64,000 nucleotides of DNA from Bin87 sp965204905 (GTDB lineage Bacteria > Chloroflexota > Dehalococcoidia > Lucifugimonadales > UBA3495), in NCBI GenBank assembly GCA_965204905.1, contig OZ242042.1:62001-126000 (forward strand). The letters are read 5' to 3'. The position numbers were made by a program, and so were the translations under genes. This document shows positions 18,250 through 26,001 of this stretch, piece after piece. Each line of letters opens with the position of its first letter. The first letter of the stretch is position 1. The notes beneath the pieces are model-generated. The model was not told the DNA's origin. It saw only the letters and a program-made list of their open reading frames with translations, and ran no database searches.

Positions 18250-19636
18250 CGAACGCTTCCAGGCGACTCTTCACCGATTGCAGGAACGCCCCGGCCTCGG
18301 CGCCGTCGTTGATCCGGTGGTCGAATGACAGACACAGGTTCATCATCCACCGGATGGCGATTCCATCGTTAATGATCACGGGCCGCTGCTGCAACGCTTC
18401 GGTAGTCATAATCGCGGCCTGCGGGTGGTTGATGATGGGGCCGCCCAAAATGCTGCCCAGAGCGCCGGTGTTGTTCACCGTGAAGGTGCCACCCTGCACG
18501 TCCTCCAAGCGCAGGCTGCCGTTCCGGGCGCGGCCCGACAACTCATCAACGGCGTGGGCCAGCCCGGCGATGCTGAGCCGGTCGGCGTCATGGATCACGG
18601 GCACCACCAGCCCGGTCGGCGCCGCCACCGCGATGCCCAGGTGAATCCGTCGCTTCAACACGATGTGGTCGCCCGCCCAGGATGCGTTCAGGGTCGGGTT
18701 GTCCTTCAAGGCTCCGGCCACCGCTTTCAGCGCAAAGGGCAGGTAGGTCAGGTTGACGCCCTCGCGTTGCCGGAACGCATCGCGTTCCCGGTTCCGCAGC
18801 GCGACCAGTTCGGAGACATCGACCTCGACCATGCTCCAAGCGTGGGGGATCTCGCGCACCGAGCGTTCCATCGCCTCGGCGATCATGCGGCGCACCGGGG
18901 TCAACGCCACCCGTTCCTCGTCTGCGCCCGCCGGGGCTGTCGGCGCGGCGACGGGTGTTCCCGCCGGGGCAACGGGAGTCCGTGCGGGCGCGGTTTCCAG
19001 GTAGCGCAGCACGTCGTTGCGCGTGACGCGCCCGCCCATTCCGGTGCCGGTTATCGCGTCAACGTCGATGTTGTGTTCCCGCGCCAGCCGTCGCACTGCC
19101 GGAGACAGGCGGTTGGGTCCCCGTTGACCATTGGCGCGTTGAGGAGGGGGCGCGGCAACAGCGAGTTCGATTTGCGGAGACGTCGGTTCAGCCGCCGCGG
19201 ACGGGGCCGATACTGCCGCATCCTGCGCCGCCAGCGCGGAACCACCGGTGGGCCCCACGGGCTGGGCATCGATCAGATACGCTACGGGAACAGCCGGCGT
19301 TCCGCCGGTATCCCGCGACGGTGCAGCCGCTGGCTTGATTTCCGGTCCAGGGGCCGGCGTCGGCATAGCGGATTGCGTCGATGGAGCCGTCTGCCTGTCC
19401 TGCGTTTCCACTTCAGCTATAGGCGCGCCCATGGGCACAGTCTCGCCCTCCTGGGCGATGATGCGCAGCAACTCGCCGGATACCGGAGAGGGAACCTCCA
19501 TGGTCACCTTGTCGGTGACCACCTCAACGAGCGGGTCATAGCGTTCGACCCGATCTCCCGGCTGCTTCAGCCACTTCCCGATGGTGCCCTCAACGACGCT
19601 CTCGCCGACGTGCGGCAGCTCAATCATCTGTGCCAC
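18227..19636 (-). CDS. 2-oxoacid dehydrogenase E2 (dihydrolipoamide acyltransferase)
   Basis: Core acyltransferase of a 2-oxoacid dehydrogenase complex, 469 residues. Domains in order: lipoyl domain (1-80) with the modified Lys43 in TDKVTMEVPSP; a Pro/Ala-rich linker (about 85-170); the peripheral subunit-binding domain (about 175-212, SPAVRRLAREHNIDVDAITG); a second linker; and the catalytic domain (about 240-469) with the active-site His440 in SFDHRINDGA. Sequence alone does not separate branched-chain from pyruvate or acetoin complexes. The start ATG lies 16 nt after the E1 beta stop. Confidence 0.93.
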   Translation of the reverse strand: MAQMIELPHVGESVVEGTIGKWLKQPGDRVERYDPLVEVVTDKVTMEVPSPVSGELLRIIAQEGETVPMGAPIAEVETQDRQTAPSTQSAMPTPAPGPEIKPAAAPSRDTGGTPAVPVAYLIDAQPVGPTGGSALAAQDAAVSAPSAAAEPTSPQIELAVAAPPPQRANGQRGPNRLSPAVRRLAREHNIDVDAITGTGMGGRVTRNDVLRYLETAPARTPVAPAGTPVAAPTAPAGADEERVALTPVRRMIAEAMERSVREIPHAWSMVEVDVSELVALRNRERDAFRQREGVNLTYLPFALKAVAGALKDNPTLNASWAGDHIVLKRRIHLGIAVAAPTGLVVPVIHDADRLSIAGLAHAVDELSGRARNGSLRLEDVQGGTFTVNNTGALGSILGGPIINHPQAAIMTTEALQQRPVIINDGIAIRWMMNLCLSFDHRINDGAEAGAFLQSVKSRLEAFDGDTPIY

Positions 19637-19652
19637 GGATTAATTCCCTCAG

Positions 19653-20636
19653 TCAGTAGGCGGCCAGCCGCCGGATTTCCGACGCGATAGCTTCAGGGCT
19701 GGGCATATAGGCGTCTTCCAGCGATTGCGCGAAGGGCATGGTGGGCACGTCCGGCCCGCACAGCCGGGCGATTGGGGCGTCCAGGTATTCAAAGGCTTCG
19801 TCCGCCGCCAGCGCTGCGACCTCGGCGCCAATTCCGCCGCTGATGTTATCCTCGTGGACAATCAGCAGCTTGCCCGTCTTTTGTACCGACTCCAGTATCG
19901 TCTCAGAGTCCAGCGGCTTGAGCGTCCGCAGATCCACGACCTCGGCGCTGATGCCGTCGTCGGCCACCGCTGCGGCTGCGGCCAGGCAGTAGTGCATGGA
20001 CAGACCGTAGCTCACGACGGTAACGTCGGAACCCACGCGCTTGATGTCGGCGGGGCCGATGGGCAGCGTGTATTCCTCGTCGGGGACTTCGCCCCGCACC
20101 AGGCGGTAGGTCTTCTTATGCTCCAGGAAAATCACCGGGTTGTCGTCGCGGATGGCTGATTTCAGCAATCCCTTGGCCTCGTAGGGAGTGGACGGCGTGA
20201 CGACGAGCAACCCTGGCGTGTGGAAAAAGAGAGCCTCAACGTTCTGGGAATGAAACAACCCGCCGCGTATCCCGCCGCCGTAGGGGATACGCACCGTCAT
20301 CGGCACCTTCAGCGCGCCGTTGGTGCCGTAGTGGGAGCGCGCCGCTTCGCCAATCAACTGGTTGACGCTGGGCCAAACGAAATCGGAGAACTGGACTTCA
20401 GGGATGGGGCGCATACCCCGGAACGCGGCGCCGAGGGCGATTCCCATGATGGACGCTTCCGCCAGCGGGGTGTCCATCACACGCTGCGGGCCGAAATCCT
20501 CGATGAACCCCTGGGTCGCCAGGAATACGCCGCCGCGCTGTCCCACGTCCTCGCCCATGACGAACACGCGCTCGTCGCGTTCCATTTCCTCATGCAGCGC
20601 CGAACGCACTGCTTCAATTACCGTCATCTCTGCCAT
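19653..20636 (-). CDS. 2-oxoacid dehydrogenase E1 component, beta subunit
   Basis: Beta subunit of the heterotetrameric thiamine-dependent E1, 327 residues. Typical segments are MGEDVGQRGGVFLATQGF, VMDTPLAEASIMGIALG, FVWPSVNQLIGEAA, RIPYGGGIRGGLFHSQ and VHEDNISGGIGAEVAAL; the active-site His is in GLFHSQNVEA. I start it at 20636 (MAEMTVIEA) with AAAGG about 9 nt upstream; the frame is open further upstream to 20741 but that part has no family similarity. The alpha subunit is encoded upstream, separated by a small membrane-protein locus. Confidence 0.93.
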   Translation of the reverse strand: MAEMTVIEAVRSALHEEMERDERVFVMGEDVGQRGGVFLATQGFIEDFGPQRVMDTPLAEASIMGIALGAAFRGMRPIPEVQFSDFVWPSVNQLIGEAARSHYGTNGALKVPMTVRIPYGGGIRGGLFHSQNVEALFFHTPGLLVVTPSTPYEAKGLLKSAIRDDNPVIFLEHKKTYRLVRGEVPDEEYTLPIGPADIKRVGSDVTVVSYGLSMHYCLAAAAAVADDGISAEVVDLRTLKPLDSETILESVQKTGKLLIVHEDNISGGIGAEVAALAADEAFEYLDAPIARLCGPDVPTMPFAQSLEDAYMPSPEAIASEIRRLAAY

Positions 20637-20673
20637 AGCATTATTGCCTTTCACGCTTTCACAGTCTTGCCAG

Positions 20674-20967
20674 TCAGCGATCAGCCTCCCCCACTTCCTC
20701 ATCAAGTGGGAATATAAGGTCGGGGTCGATTCCTTGCTCAATCAGGCGAGCGCGGCCTTCGGTTATTGTTTCGGCGCGAGCTTCTTCACGACCCTGGGCC
20801 CTTCCCCGTTCGATGAGCCGCCGTCTCTGCGGTTCAACCAAGTGAGTGTTGAGAAAATCGGCCAGTACCATAATGGCTCCTTTTGTCTCTTTGGCTACGT
20901 CAATCAGGATTCGGTAAATGCTACCGGCAATCCCCAGAGCAATCAGCGCAACGGCGATTCCGGCCAC
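20674..20967 (-). CDS. Small membrane protein with charged coiled-coil tail (hypothetical)
   Basis: 97 residues from GTG. One membrane segment (VVAGIAVALIALGIAGSIYRIL, beginning at the start) is followed by a long charged helix, QRRRLIERGRAQGREEARAE, and an acidic end. No known family recognised. The frame is open upstream to an in-frame TAG at 21007-21009, and on the far side of the TAG the same frame encodes the 36-residue membrane peptide at 21007-21117. The start GTG has no ribosome-binding site. So this may be the 3' part of one 134-codon gene broken by an amber codon. Confidence 0.5.
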   Translation of the reverse strand: MAGIAVALIALGIAGSIYRILIDVAKETKGAIMVLADFLNTHLVEPQRRRLIERGRAQGREEARAETITEGRARLIEQGIDPDLIFPLDEEVGEADR

Positions 20968-21006
20968 TACCGGAGGCGCGTCCAGCTTCTCTGCCGTCTC
21001 AACTCC

Positions 21007-21117
21007 CTACCATAATACCAGAGCGTAGATAGCCACCGCCAAAAGCAGGCGTACCAACCGCCATAGGTAGCGCAGGACGCGGTCCCACAGGCTTTCACTC
21101 TCGCCTATCCCTGCCAT
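21007..21117 (-). CDS. 36-residue membrane peptide, possibly the 5' part of the next gene
   Basis: ATG at 21117, stop TAG at 21007-21009. The peptide begins MAGIGESESLWDRV and carries one membrane segment (LWRLVRLLLAVAIYALVLW). It is in the same frame as the 97-residue membrane protein downstream, with only the TAG and 13 sense codons between. Together they would give a two-TM protein with a charged tail, a common small-protein layout. Too short for ordinary gene calling. Confidence 0.4.
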   Translation of the reverse strand: MAGIGESESLWDRVLRYLWRLVRLLLAVAIYALVLW

Positions 21118-21126
21118 GCACGGCGG

Positions 21127-22182
21127 CTAAACGTACAGGTGATTGTAGATGGTAGCCGCGTCCGGCGGTTGCGCGTCATCGGCAAAGTCGGTGGCGTCGT
21201 TGACTTGATCTCGGGCGGACGCGCGAAATTCGTCGATCTGATCCTGAGCGACAATCCCCTGCTCGACCATCAGCGCGGGGAATGCCTCCGCCGGATCGCG
21301 CTGGCGGGCCGCTTCCACGGCATCACGATCTCGGTACCTGCTATCGTCGTCGTCGGTGGTGTGCGGCATGAACCGCTCCACCTTCATCTCCACCAGCGCC
21401 GGTCCGACGTTGCGGGCGTGCTCAATGCCCTGGCGCGTCGCTTCGTAGCAGGCCATCACGTCCATGCCGTCGATGACGAACCCAGGGAAACCGTAGCCTT
21501 CGGCGCGGGCGGCGACGTCGCCCACCACCATCTGCGATTCCTGCGGCGTCGAGATGGCGAATTTGTTGTTCTCGCAGATGAAAACCACCGGCAACTTGTG
21601 GATCGCCGCGAAGTTCATCGCCTCGTGGGTTTCACCCTGGCTGGTCGCGCCATCACCGAAATAGCAGATGGTAACGGTGTCGTCCCCCATCATCTTGCAG
21701 CCCAGGGCGTAACCTACACTCTGGGTTAAACCGGCGGCAACCACGTTGGAAATCTGGATGATGTTGCGAGGCAGGTCGGCGCCCTGGAGGGGAAATTGTC
21801 GCGCCCCGGAATAGGGTTCGCCGTCCTTGCCCATGAAGGACAGCATCACCTGGCGCGGCGTGAGACCGGCCGCCATCTTCAATGCAAGGTCCCGGTAGTA
21901 GGGGAACAGGAAGCAATCACCATCCTTCTGCGCGGCCAGGAGCGAACCCAACTGCGCGGCCTCATGGCCCTGGCACGACGCCGCGATGGGCACCTTGCCC
22001 TGCCGGTTCATCATCCAGATGCGCTCGTCCATGGCGCGCACCAGGATCATCTGCCGACAGACTTCAACCAGGTCGGCGGCGGCAAGCCCCTCCGGTAGGG
22101 GTGGGCCAGCGTGGTCTCCGATAGCGGCAATGCTGGGCTCGGCGTCGGTCTCGATAGGTAAAGAGCTGGTGGCCTGGGTCAT
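21127..22182 (-). CDS. 2-oxoacid dehydrogenase E1 component, alpha subunit
   Basis: Thiamine-pyrophosphate subunit of E1, 351 residues. Family motifs: RAMDERIWMMNRQGKVPIAA, CQGHEAAQLGS, FPYYRDLALKMAAGL, the TPP motif GDGATSQGETHEAMNFAA...ENNKFAIST, and the phosphorylation-loop-like YRDRDAV. It resembles 2-oxoisovalerate/pyruvate dehydrogenase alpha chains; the residues do not settle the substrate. I start at 22182 (MTQATSS) with AGGAG 12 nt upstream; the frame is open to 22272, but the duplicated copy at 23743-24011 keeps the same ATG and diverges in frame upstream of it, supporting 22182. No E3 gene is in the window. Confidence 0.92.
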   Translation of the reverse strand: MTQATSSLPIETDAEPSIAAIGDHAGPPLPEGLAAADLVEVCRQMILVRAMDERIWMMNRQGKVPIAASCQGHEAAQLGSLLAAQKDGDCFLFPYYRDLALKMAAGLTPRQVMLSFMGKDGEPYSGARQFPLQGADLPRNIIQISNVVAAGLTQSVGYALGCKMMGDDTVTICYFGDGATSQGETHEAMNFAAIHKLPVVFICENNKFAISTPQESQMVVGDVAARAEGYGFPGFVIDGMDVMACYEATRQGIEHARNVGPALVEMKVERFMPHTTDDDDSRYRDRDAVEAARQRDPAEAFPALMVEQGIVAQDQIDEFRASARDQVNDATDFADDAQPPDAATIYNHLYV

Positions 22183-22338
22183 CGGGTTGGTTGTCTCCTG
22201 GTCGCTTTTAAGCGTAAGGCGACGGCCAGGGCCGCCTGCCGCCATGATAGACCAACCGGGCAGGGCTGGCAAACCGGCCCCTTTCTGTTTTCAAAACCCA
22301 CCCGCCGCTCCCGCCCTCCTCAGGCGTTCCCACCTTGC

Positions 22339-22475
22339 ACAACCTGTCATTGCGAGCGAAGCGCGGCAATCCCGCGTCCCCACCGTTCACAACCTGTCAT
22401 TGCGAGTGAAGCGCGGCAATCCCGCGTCCCCACCGTTCACAACCTGTCATTGCGAGTGAAGCGCGGCAATCCCGC
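22339..22475. repeat. Three tandem 50-bp units of the TCATTGCGAG repeat
   Basis: Units start at 22341, 22391 and 22441; each reads AACCTGTCATTGCGAG followed by (C/T)GAAGCGCGGCAATCCCG and a short spacer CGTCCCCACCGTTCAC. Copies 2 and 3 are almost identical. There are no unique spacers, so this is a tandem duplication of a palindromic repeat and not a CRISPR array. Confidence 0.9.
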
Positions 22476-22503
22476 CCCATCACCGTCATTCCCGCGCTAC
22501 CCC

Positions 22504-22532
22504 CGTCATTCCCGCGAAAGCGGGAATCCAGA
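22504..22532. repeat. Palindromic repeat TTCCCGC-GAAA-GCGGGAA
   Basis: A perfect 7-bp stem (22509-22515 with 22520-22526) closed by a GAAA tetraloop, in the context CGTCA...TCCAG. It is a repeat type common in many genomes. Confidence 0.7.
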
Positions 22533-22554
22533 AAATCCCGGTGACACCCACTCC

Positions 22555-22584
22555 TTGACGACCAGCACGTCCGTTCTCTACACT
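22555..22584 (+). promoter_or_regulatory. Sigma-70-type promoter in the repeat region
   Basis: TTGACG (22555-22560), an 18-nt spacer and TACACT (22579-22584). It would start transcription near 22591, 19 nt before the ATG at 22610. Confidence 0.45.
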
Positions 22585-22609
22585 GTACTCCACGTCAGGC
22601 AAAAGGCCC

Positions 22610-22843
22610 ATGGCCACGGCCCAACGCCCGACACCGGCCAATCCAAAATCGGGTCAGCAGAGGTTCAGGATTCACGTTGCGCCCCGGCGCAACACCACGG
22701 TCAAACCAAGTCGGATTTACATGCAACGCCGGCTCGCGCCTGAGGACGACCTATTCATCGTCATGGCCGAGACCGGTACGGCGGGTGTCACCACCGCTCC
22801 GCGAGGGTCGCAAGTCCCCTCTCCCCTGGCGGGAGAGGGTTAG
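22610..22843 (+). CDS. Small basic hypothetical protein, low confidence
   Basis: 77 codons from ATG with AAAGG about 7 nt upstream and a good promoter just before it (22555-22584). The product begins MATAQRPTPANPKSGQ, is rich in Arg, Thr and Pro in its first half, and ends with a translated copy of the palindromic repeat (SPLAGEG). No family is recognised. The repeat may have replaced the original 3' end. It could equally be an untranslated RNA. It is the only candidate gene in the 850-nt stretch 22183-23034, which otherwise holds repeats. Confidence 0.25.
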   Translation: MATAQRPTPANPKSGQQRFRIHVAPRRNTTVKPSRIYMQRRLAPEDDLFIVMAETGTAGVTTAPRGSQVPSPLAGEG

Positions 22844-22851
22844 GGTGAGGG
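22816..22851. repeat. Palindromic repeat CCCTCTCCC..GGGAGAGGG, second copy
   Basis: CCCCTCTCCCCTGGCGGGAG followed by AGGGTTAGGGTGAGGG. It differs from the copy at 15473-15509 at only a few positions. Confidence 0.7.
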
Positions 22852-23034
22852 GGAAACCCCTCATCGACCAATACGGTCAGCACGCGGAAGTCTAGGACGC
22901 AATATCGCATACCACGCTCCGGCCGTAGCGCCGACGATCCTGAACCTCCCCGACCCGAATCAATCATCCAGCAGCAAGGAAAACCCCGCAACCATCAATC
23001 AAGGAGACGTCAATCGAAAACCGGATGCGCTGCA

Positions 23035-23523
23035 ATGAGCAAACTCTTTATCTCAGTAGCCCTACTGTACGTCGCTTGCGCCTTCGCTGCCGGAGCCGGG
23101 GCGTTGACCGTCACCATTTGGGCGTATAATGGCGATGGTCGGATGCTTTCGGATACCGTAACTGCGTCTGTCATCAACACCGCTGCCGCAGTTGCCGCCA
23201 TGGGCTTCTTTGGAGGGTTCGACATGATTTTCACCATCTGGCAATTTATGCGCAACCTGGAAGCCGAAAAGGCGCGCGACCAGGAGCGCGAACAAGAACG
23301 CGAGACCCGCGAACAAGAACGCGAGACCCGCGAACAGGAACGTGAGGCCCGGCAACAGGAACGCGCCGCTATGCGGGCCGAACACGAGGAAATCATCGCC
23401 CTGATGCGCGCCGAACGGGAACGAACCGACGCCATGACCGCGCTCATCACCGAACTGCGCGAGGAACTGACCCACCGGCGCAACAATAGCAACGGCTCCG
23501 TAGATGGAGGCGGGGCCGTTTGA
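23035..23523 (+). CDS. Membrane protein with heptad-repeat coiled-coil tail (hypothetical)
   Basis: 162 residues. Two membrane segments (LFISVALLYVACAFAAGAGA and a second at about 48-70, INTAAAVAAMGFFGGFDMIF) are followed by a long charged helix. The tail includes three tandem 7-residue units (EQERETR, EQERETR, EQEREAR) encoded by 21-bp repeats at 23290-23352, then AMRAEHEEIIALMRAERERT. The charge pattern predicts a stable coiled coil in the cytoplasm. No family recognised. The architecture is the same as the protein at 49361-49858. The stop codon overlaps the -35 box of the promoter at 23520-23549. Confidence 0.65.
   Translation: MSKLFISVALLYVACAFAAGAGALTVTIWAYNGDGRMLSDTVTASVINTAAAVAAMGFFGGFDMIFTIWQFMRNLEAEKARDQEREQERETREQERETREQEREARQQERAAMRAEHEEIIALMRAERERTDAMTALITELREELTHRRNNSNGSVDGGGAV
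23290..23352 (+). repeat. Three 21-bp coding repeats (EQERETR units)
   Basis: Units at 23290-23310, 23311-23331 and 23332-23352; the first two are identical and the third differs at four bases. Confidence 0.85.
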
Positions 23524-23549
23524 CGCCGTATGACCGATGCCATTAAAAT
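23520..23549 (+). promoter_or_regulatory. Sigma-70-type promoter for the structured RNA
   Basis: TTGACG (23520-23525), an 18-nt spacer and TAAAAT (23544-23549). Predicted transcription start near 23556, just before the first paired element of the RNA below. Confidence 0.5.
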
Positions 23550-23555
23550 AGTCGT

Positions 23556-23724
23556 AATGCAAGGCTGGTTTCCGGCCGGCGCAAAACATTGCGACGGCTT
23601 ACGTTTTGCGTTAGGGCCTTCAATATATCCAGGCCGGCTGTGGGTTCAGAGTAGTATGAGTCTTCAACTTGGGCCGATGGACAGCCTCGCTGACGAAAGG
23701 CCCCGGACTACTCCGGGGCCTTTC
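23556..23724 (+). ncRNA. Candidate structured non-coding RNA (no known family)
   Basis: A gap of about 170 nt without a credible reading frame shows a consistent branched fold. Long-range stems are 23552-23555 with 23693-23696 (TCGT/ACGA), 23563-23567 with 23682-23686 (GGCTG/CAGCC) and 23573-23577 with 23672-23676 (CGGCC/GGCCG). Inside are two hairpins: 23580-23587 with 23603-23610 (8 bp, CGCAAAAC) and 23615-23619 with 23631-23635 (5 bp). A promoter precedes it and a 12-bp terminator hairpin ends it. The size and closing-stem layout recall 6S RNA, but I do not recognise 6S, tmRNA, RNase P, SRP RNA or a known riboswitch. It could instead be the 3' UTR of the upstream gene. Confidence 0.45.
23696..23723 (+). 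terminator. Strong terminator hairpin
   Basis: Perfect 12-bp stem, AAAGGCCCCGGA / TCCGGGGCCTTT, with a CTAC loop, followed by CCCTATTTT. It ends the candidate RNA and may also stop transcripts from the left. Confidence 0.7.
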
Positions 23725-23742
23725 CCTATTTTGGCAAGATCG

Positions 23743-24011
23743 TCAGCCCCGATCCATCCGCATTGAAATGCCGGCCAACAGGATCATCTGCCGGCAAACC
23801 TCGACCTGGTCGTCTGCGATCGATCCCGCCGGCAGCGGTGGGCCGGCCTTGTCCCCGACGGTAGCAATGCTGGGCTCGGCGTCGGTCTCGGTAGGTAAAG
23901 AGCTCGTAGCCTGGGTCATCGGGCTGGTGGCCTTTTGATCGCTTTAAGCGTAAGACGACAGCCATGGCCGCCTGCTGCCATGATAGCCCAAGCAGGCAGG
24001 GCTGGCGAACG
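23743..24011 (-). pseudogene. Duplicated 5' end and leader of the E1 alpha gene
   Basis: Bases about 23780-24011 are a diverged copy of 22047-22273, covering the upstream leader, the ATG (23917-23919) and about the first 45 codons of the E1 alpha gene. The copy encodes MTQATSSLPTETDAEPS and continues to VEVCRQMIL, then departs from the parent and stops at a TGA (23743-23745) after 58 codons. The catalytic part is missing. It is likely a truncated duplicate, although the frame has stayed open. Confidence 0.8.
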
Positions 24012-24101
24012 GCACGTTCCATTCCAGAGCGGATTCGGATGCTGACAGACAAACACGCCGCTCTGGCACCAGACCAATTAGTTCCAGAGAACTGATTTTG
24101 C

Positions 24102-24130
24102 TTGACAGCTAATTTGAGCAGGACTACCTT
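24102..24130 (+). promoter_or_regulatory. Sigma-70-type promoter before the 193-residue membrane protein
   Basis: TTGACA (24102-24107), a 17-nt spacer and TACCTT (24125-24130). The leader to the ATG at 24277 would be about 140 nt. The rest of the 24012-24276 gap shows nothing else I can name. Confidence 0.5.
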
Positions 24131-24276
24131 ATCCTCGCTACAGATGTCAGTCCGTTCCCGAACCGGGTCCGGGCAACATTTTTCCGGGAGCAGGCGTTGC
24201 GCCTTCTCGCGACGTTGCCCATGGACTCGGCATCTGTAGCAAGTAGCCTTCCTGGTGTCGCGAGGAGGTACCAGCT

Positions 24277-24858
24277 ATGGATAAGAGGCCAGTCGCTCGT
24301 GGGTATCCGCCCTGGGCATGGATACTCGGAGCGCTTTTCCTGTTTCCCCTGGTTCCAATGCTTATCGGAGCCACTATTCCCAGAGCCAGAATCTATTTGG
24401 GCGCTCCGGGCATCATCATTTCAAGCATTGCGCTCATTGTGGTGATAGGCATCATAGGAACATTCAGCGGGGGTACCGAGTACAGCTCGCCTCAATCCGG
24501 GAACGCGAGACTGTTGCCAACACCCACCCCGGCATTGTCCAGAGACGATCGGTGCCTCAAAACACAGGGCTGCGCGGTGAATCGCGAAGACTGGCTGATC
24601 CAAGCAGCAGGACATTGTACGGGTCGCATCGAGAGCGTGGCCACGTATGGCGCCCGGTGGATCAAAGACGACATCGCCAATGTGTTCGATTCATCATTGA
24701 CCGCGCACCGGAAGGGTGCCAGCGGTGTTTTGTACTTGGGCAACAATATCGAATTCCTAGATGACTCTGGAGACTGGCATAGAATGGAATACGAATGCCT
24801 ATACAACCCACTCACCAAGTATCCGGTTAACGTAGTGGCACGCCCATACAGCCGCTAG
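24277..24858 (+). CDS. Two-TM membrane protein with external domain (hypothetical)
   Basis: 193 residues. Two hydrophobic segments (about 13-33, AWILGALFLFPLVPMLIGAT, and about 45-66, IIISSIALIVVIGIIGTF) are followed by a Pro/Thr-rich linker and an extracytoplasmic domain of about 110 residues with three or four cysteines (DRCLKTQGCAVN, GHCTGR, YECLYN), which may form disulfides. No family recognised. The start ATG has an excellent GAGGAGGT 8 nt upstream and a TTGACA promoter further up. Codon use is less GC-rich than neighbours, suggesting an acquired gene. Confidence 0.7.
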   Translation: MDKRPVARGYPPWAWILGALFLFPLVPMLIGATIPRARIYLGAPGIIISSIALIVVIGIIGTFSGGTEYSSPQSGNARLLPTPTPALSRDDRCLKTQGCAVNREDWLIQAAGHCTGRIESVATYGARWIKDDIANVFDSSLTAHRKGASGVLYLGNNIEFLDDSGDWHRMEYECLYNPLTKYPVNVVARPYSR

Positions 24859-24929
24859 CTCGTTCCAAAAACGACTGGTTAGCACATAGCTCGGTAAGGA
24901 CGCAAATGTGCCGAATGCCTACAGCATTT

Positions 24930-25955
24930 CTACACCGCTCCCATCCGCGCCAGACCGTCAAAGAACCGCGCCACATCCCGCAACAACTGCATATCTTCGT
25001 CGGAAATACCATCGGGGTTGAAGTGCATGATGCTGTTGCGTATTATTCGCACGCGACACAGGTGTTTTACAAATTCCATACGGTCAATGTTCAGCTTCAG
25101 TCGTTCCCAATGCTCTTGTTGACCTAACAGCTGCTGGTATGCTCCCAGTGTCAAGTCTGACGAGCCCTGTATTCTCTTGGTTTTCGCTGCCTCCCTCAGT
25201 TCTGCCAGGTTGAACTTGCGGTGTATCAGGTTGCGCAAATGTCTCTCTATCTCCTCGATGCGCAGAAAAGGCTCGGCGAGCAGGGCGAATTGGTTAGAAA
25301 GGTCGGTCGCCGTCACAATCCCGCTGATGGTGTTTCTTGCCACACGGTCTCGCACCAGCACGTAACCTTGCTCAGCGATGATGCTGATGGCTTCAAAAAG
25401 CGGCGCTTCTTTGGGAATCTCCACCTTGGGAATTTGCACCGCCGGTTCCATGCACTGGCGCACGTATTCGCACTCGCGCTCCAGCGCCAACCGTGCGCCG
25501 ATTGATTGCCAACTGATTATGCCTTTCACATCGTGGTCATTGTCCATCACAGGCAACTGGGAGTAATCATGCAGCAGCATTAACGCAGTGGCAACGTTGA
25601 GTTTGTCGCTGGACTTCACGCACGTCGGCTTGTTATGCGCTGCCTCAAGCGAATCAACGCGACGGGTAGGATCAGGCCGTTTTCCTGATTCTCCGGTAAT
25701 TTCCGGGTCCAGTTCAATCGCAATCGTCGTGTCCAGCCACTGATTCGTGAAGTCCGGCACGGCTACCAAATCCAATTCATCCAATCGGTTTTGGATGCGA
25801 TTATTTATCCAATCGCTTCTCCTGAGAAAACCGTACTTGCCGATGAGTTCGCGCACTGTCAAACGCTCCGGCGTCTCGGCATTGCCGTTCTCGAATTCGT
25901 CTTTCATCCGCTGGGCTATTTCAGCCAGCCACTTATCGCCGTCGCTAATGCTCAT
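24930..25955 (-). CDS. CBS-domain protein with C-terminal HEPN/Swt1-like domain
   Basis: 341 residues. The N-terminal 100 residues are of unknown type. A CBS pair spans about 105-230 (VATALMLLHDYSQLPVMDNDHDVKGIISW, then LFEAISIIAEQGYVLVRDR...ISGIVTATDL), which usually senses adenosyl ligands. The last 90 residues end in RVRIIRNSIMHFNPDGI, the RNxxxHF pattern of HEPN-type (Swt1-like) domains, some of which are ribonucleases. Together this suggests a ligand-controlled HEPN effector or antiviral protein; that is an inference. It stands alone, converging with the membrane-protein gene. Confidence 0.75.
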   Translation of the reverse strand: MSISDGDKWLAEIAQRMKDEFENGNAETPERLTVRELIGKYGFLRRSDWINNRIQNRLDELDLVAVPDFTNQWLDTTIAIELDPEITGESGKRPDPTRRVDSLEAAHNKPTCVKSSDKLNVATALMLLHDYSQLPVMDNDHDVKGIISWQSIGARLALERECEYVRQCMEPAVQIPKVEIPKEAPLFEAISIIAEQGYVLVRDRVARNTISGIVTATDLSNQFALLAEPFLRIEEIERHLRNLIHRKFNLAELREAAKTKRIQGSSDLTLGAYQQLLGQQEHWERLKLNIDRMEFVKHLCRVRIIRNSIMHFNPDGISDEDMQLLRDVARFFDGLARMGAV

Positions 25956-26001
25956 TGGACTACCTCACCAAGCTTGCCGCATCTTTGCAGGGCAGCCCCA
26001 T

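Noticed and set aside
22339..22475. CRISPR array
   Set aside because: Only three 50-bp units with no unique spacers and no cas genes; the unit is a dispersed palindromic repeat.
23640..23680. tRNA-Sec-like anticodon loop (CTTCAAC) inside the structured RNA
   Set aside because: The 7-nt loop has no proper 5-bp stem, and no acceptor stem, T-loop or 3' CCA is present.
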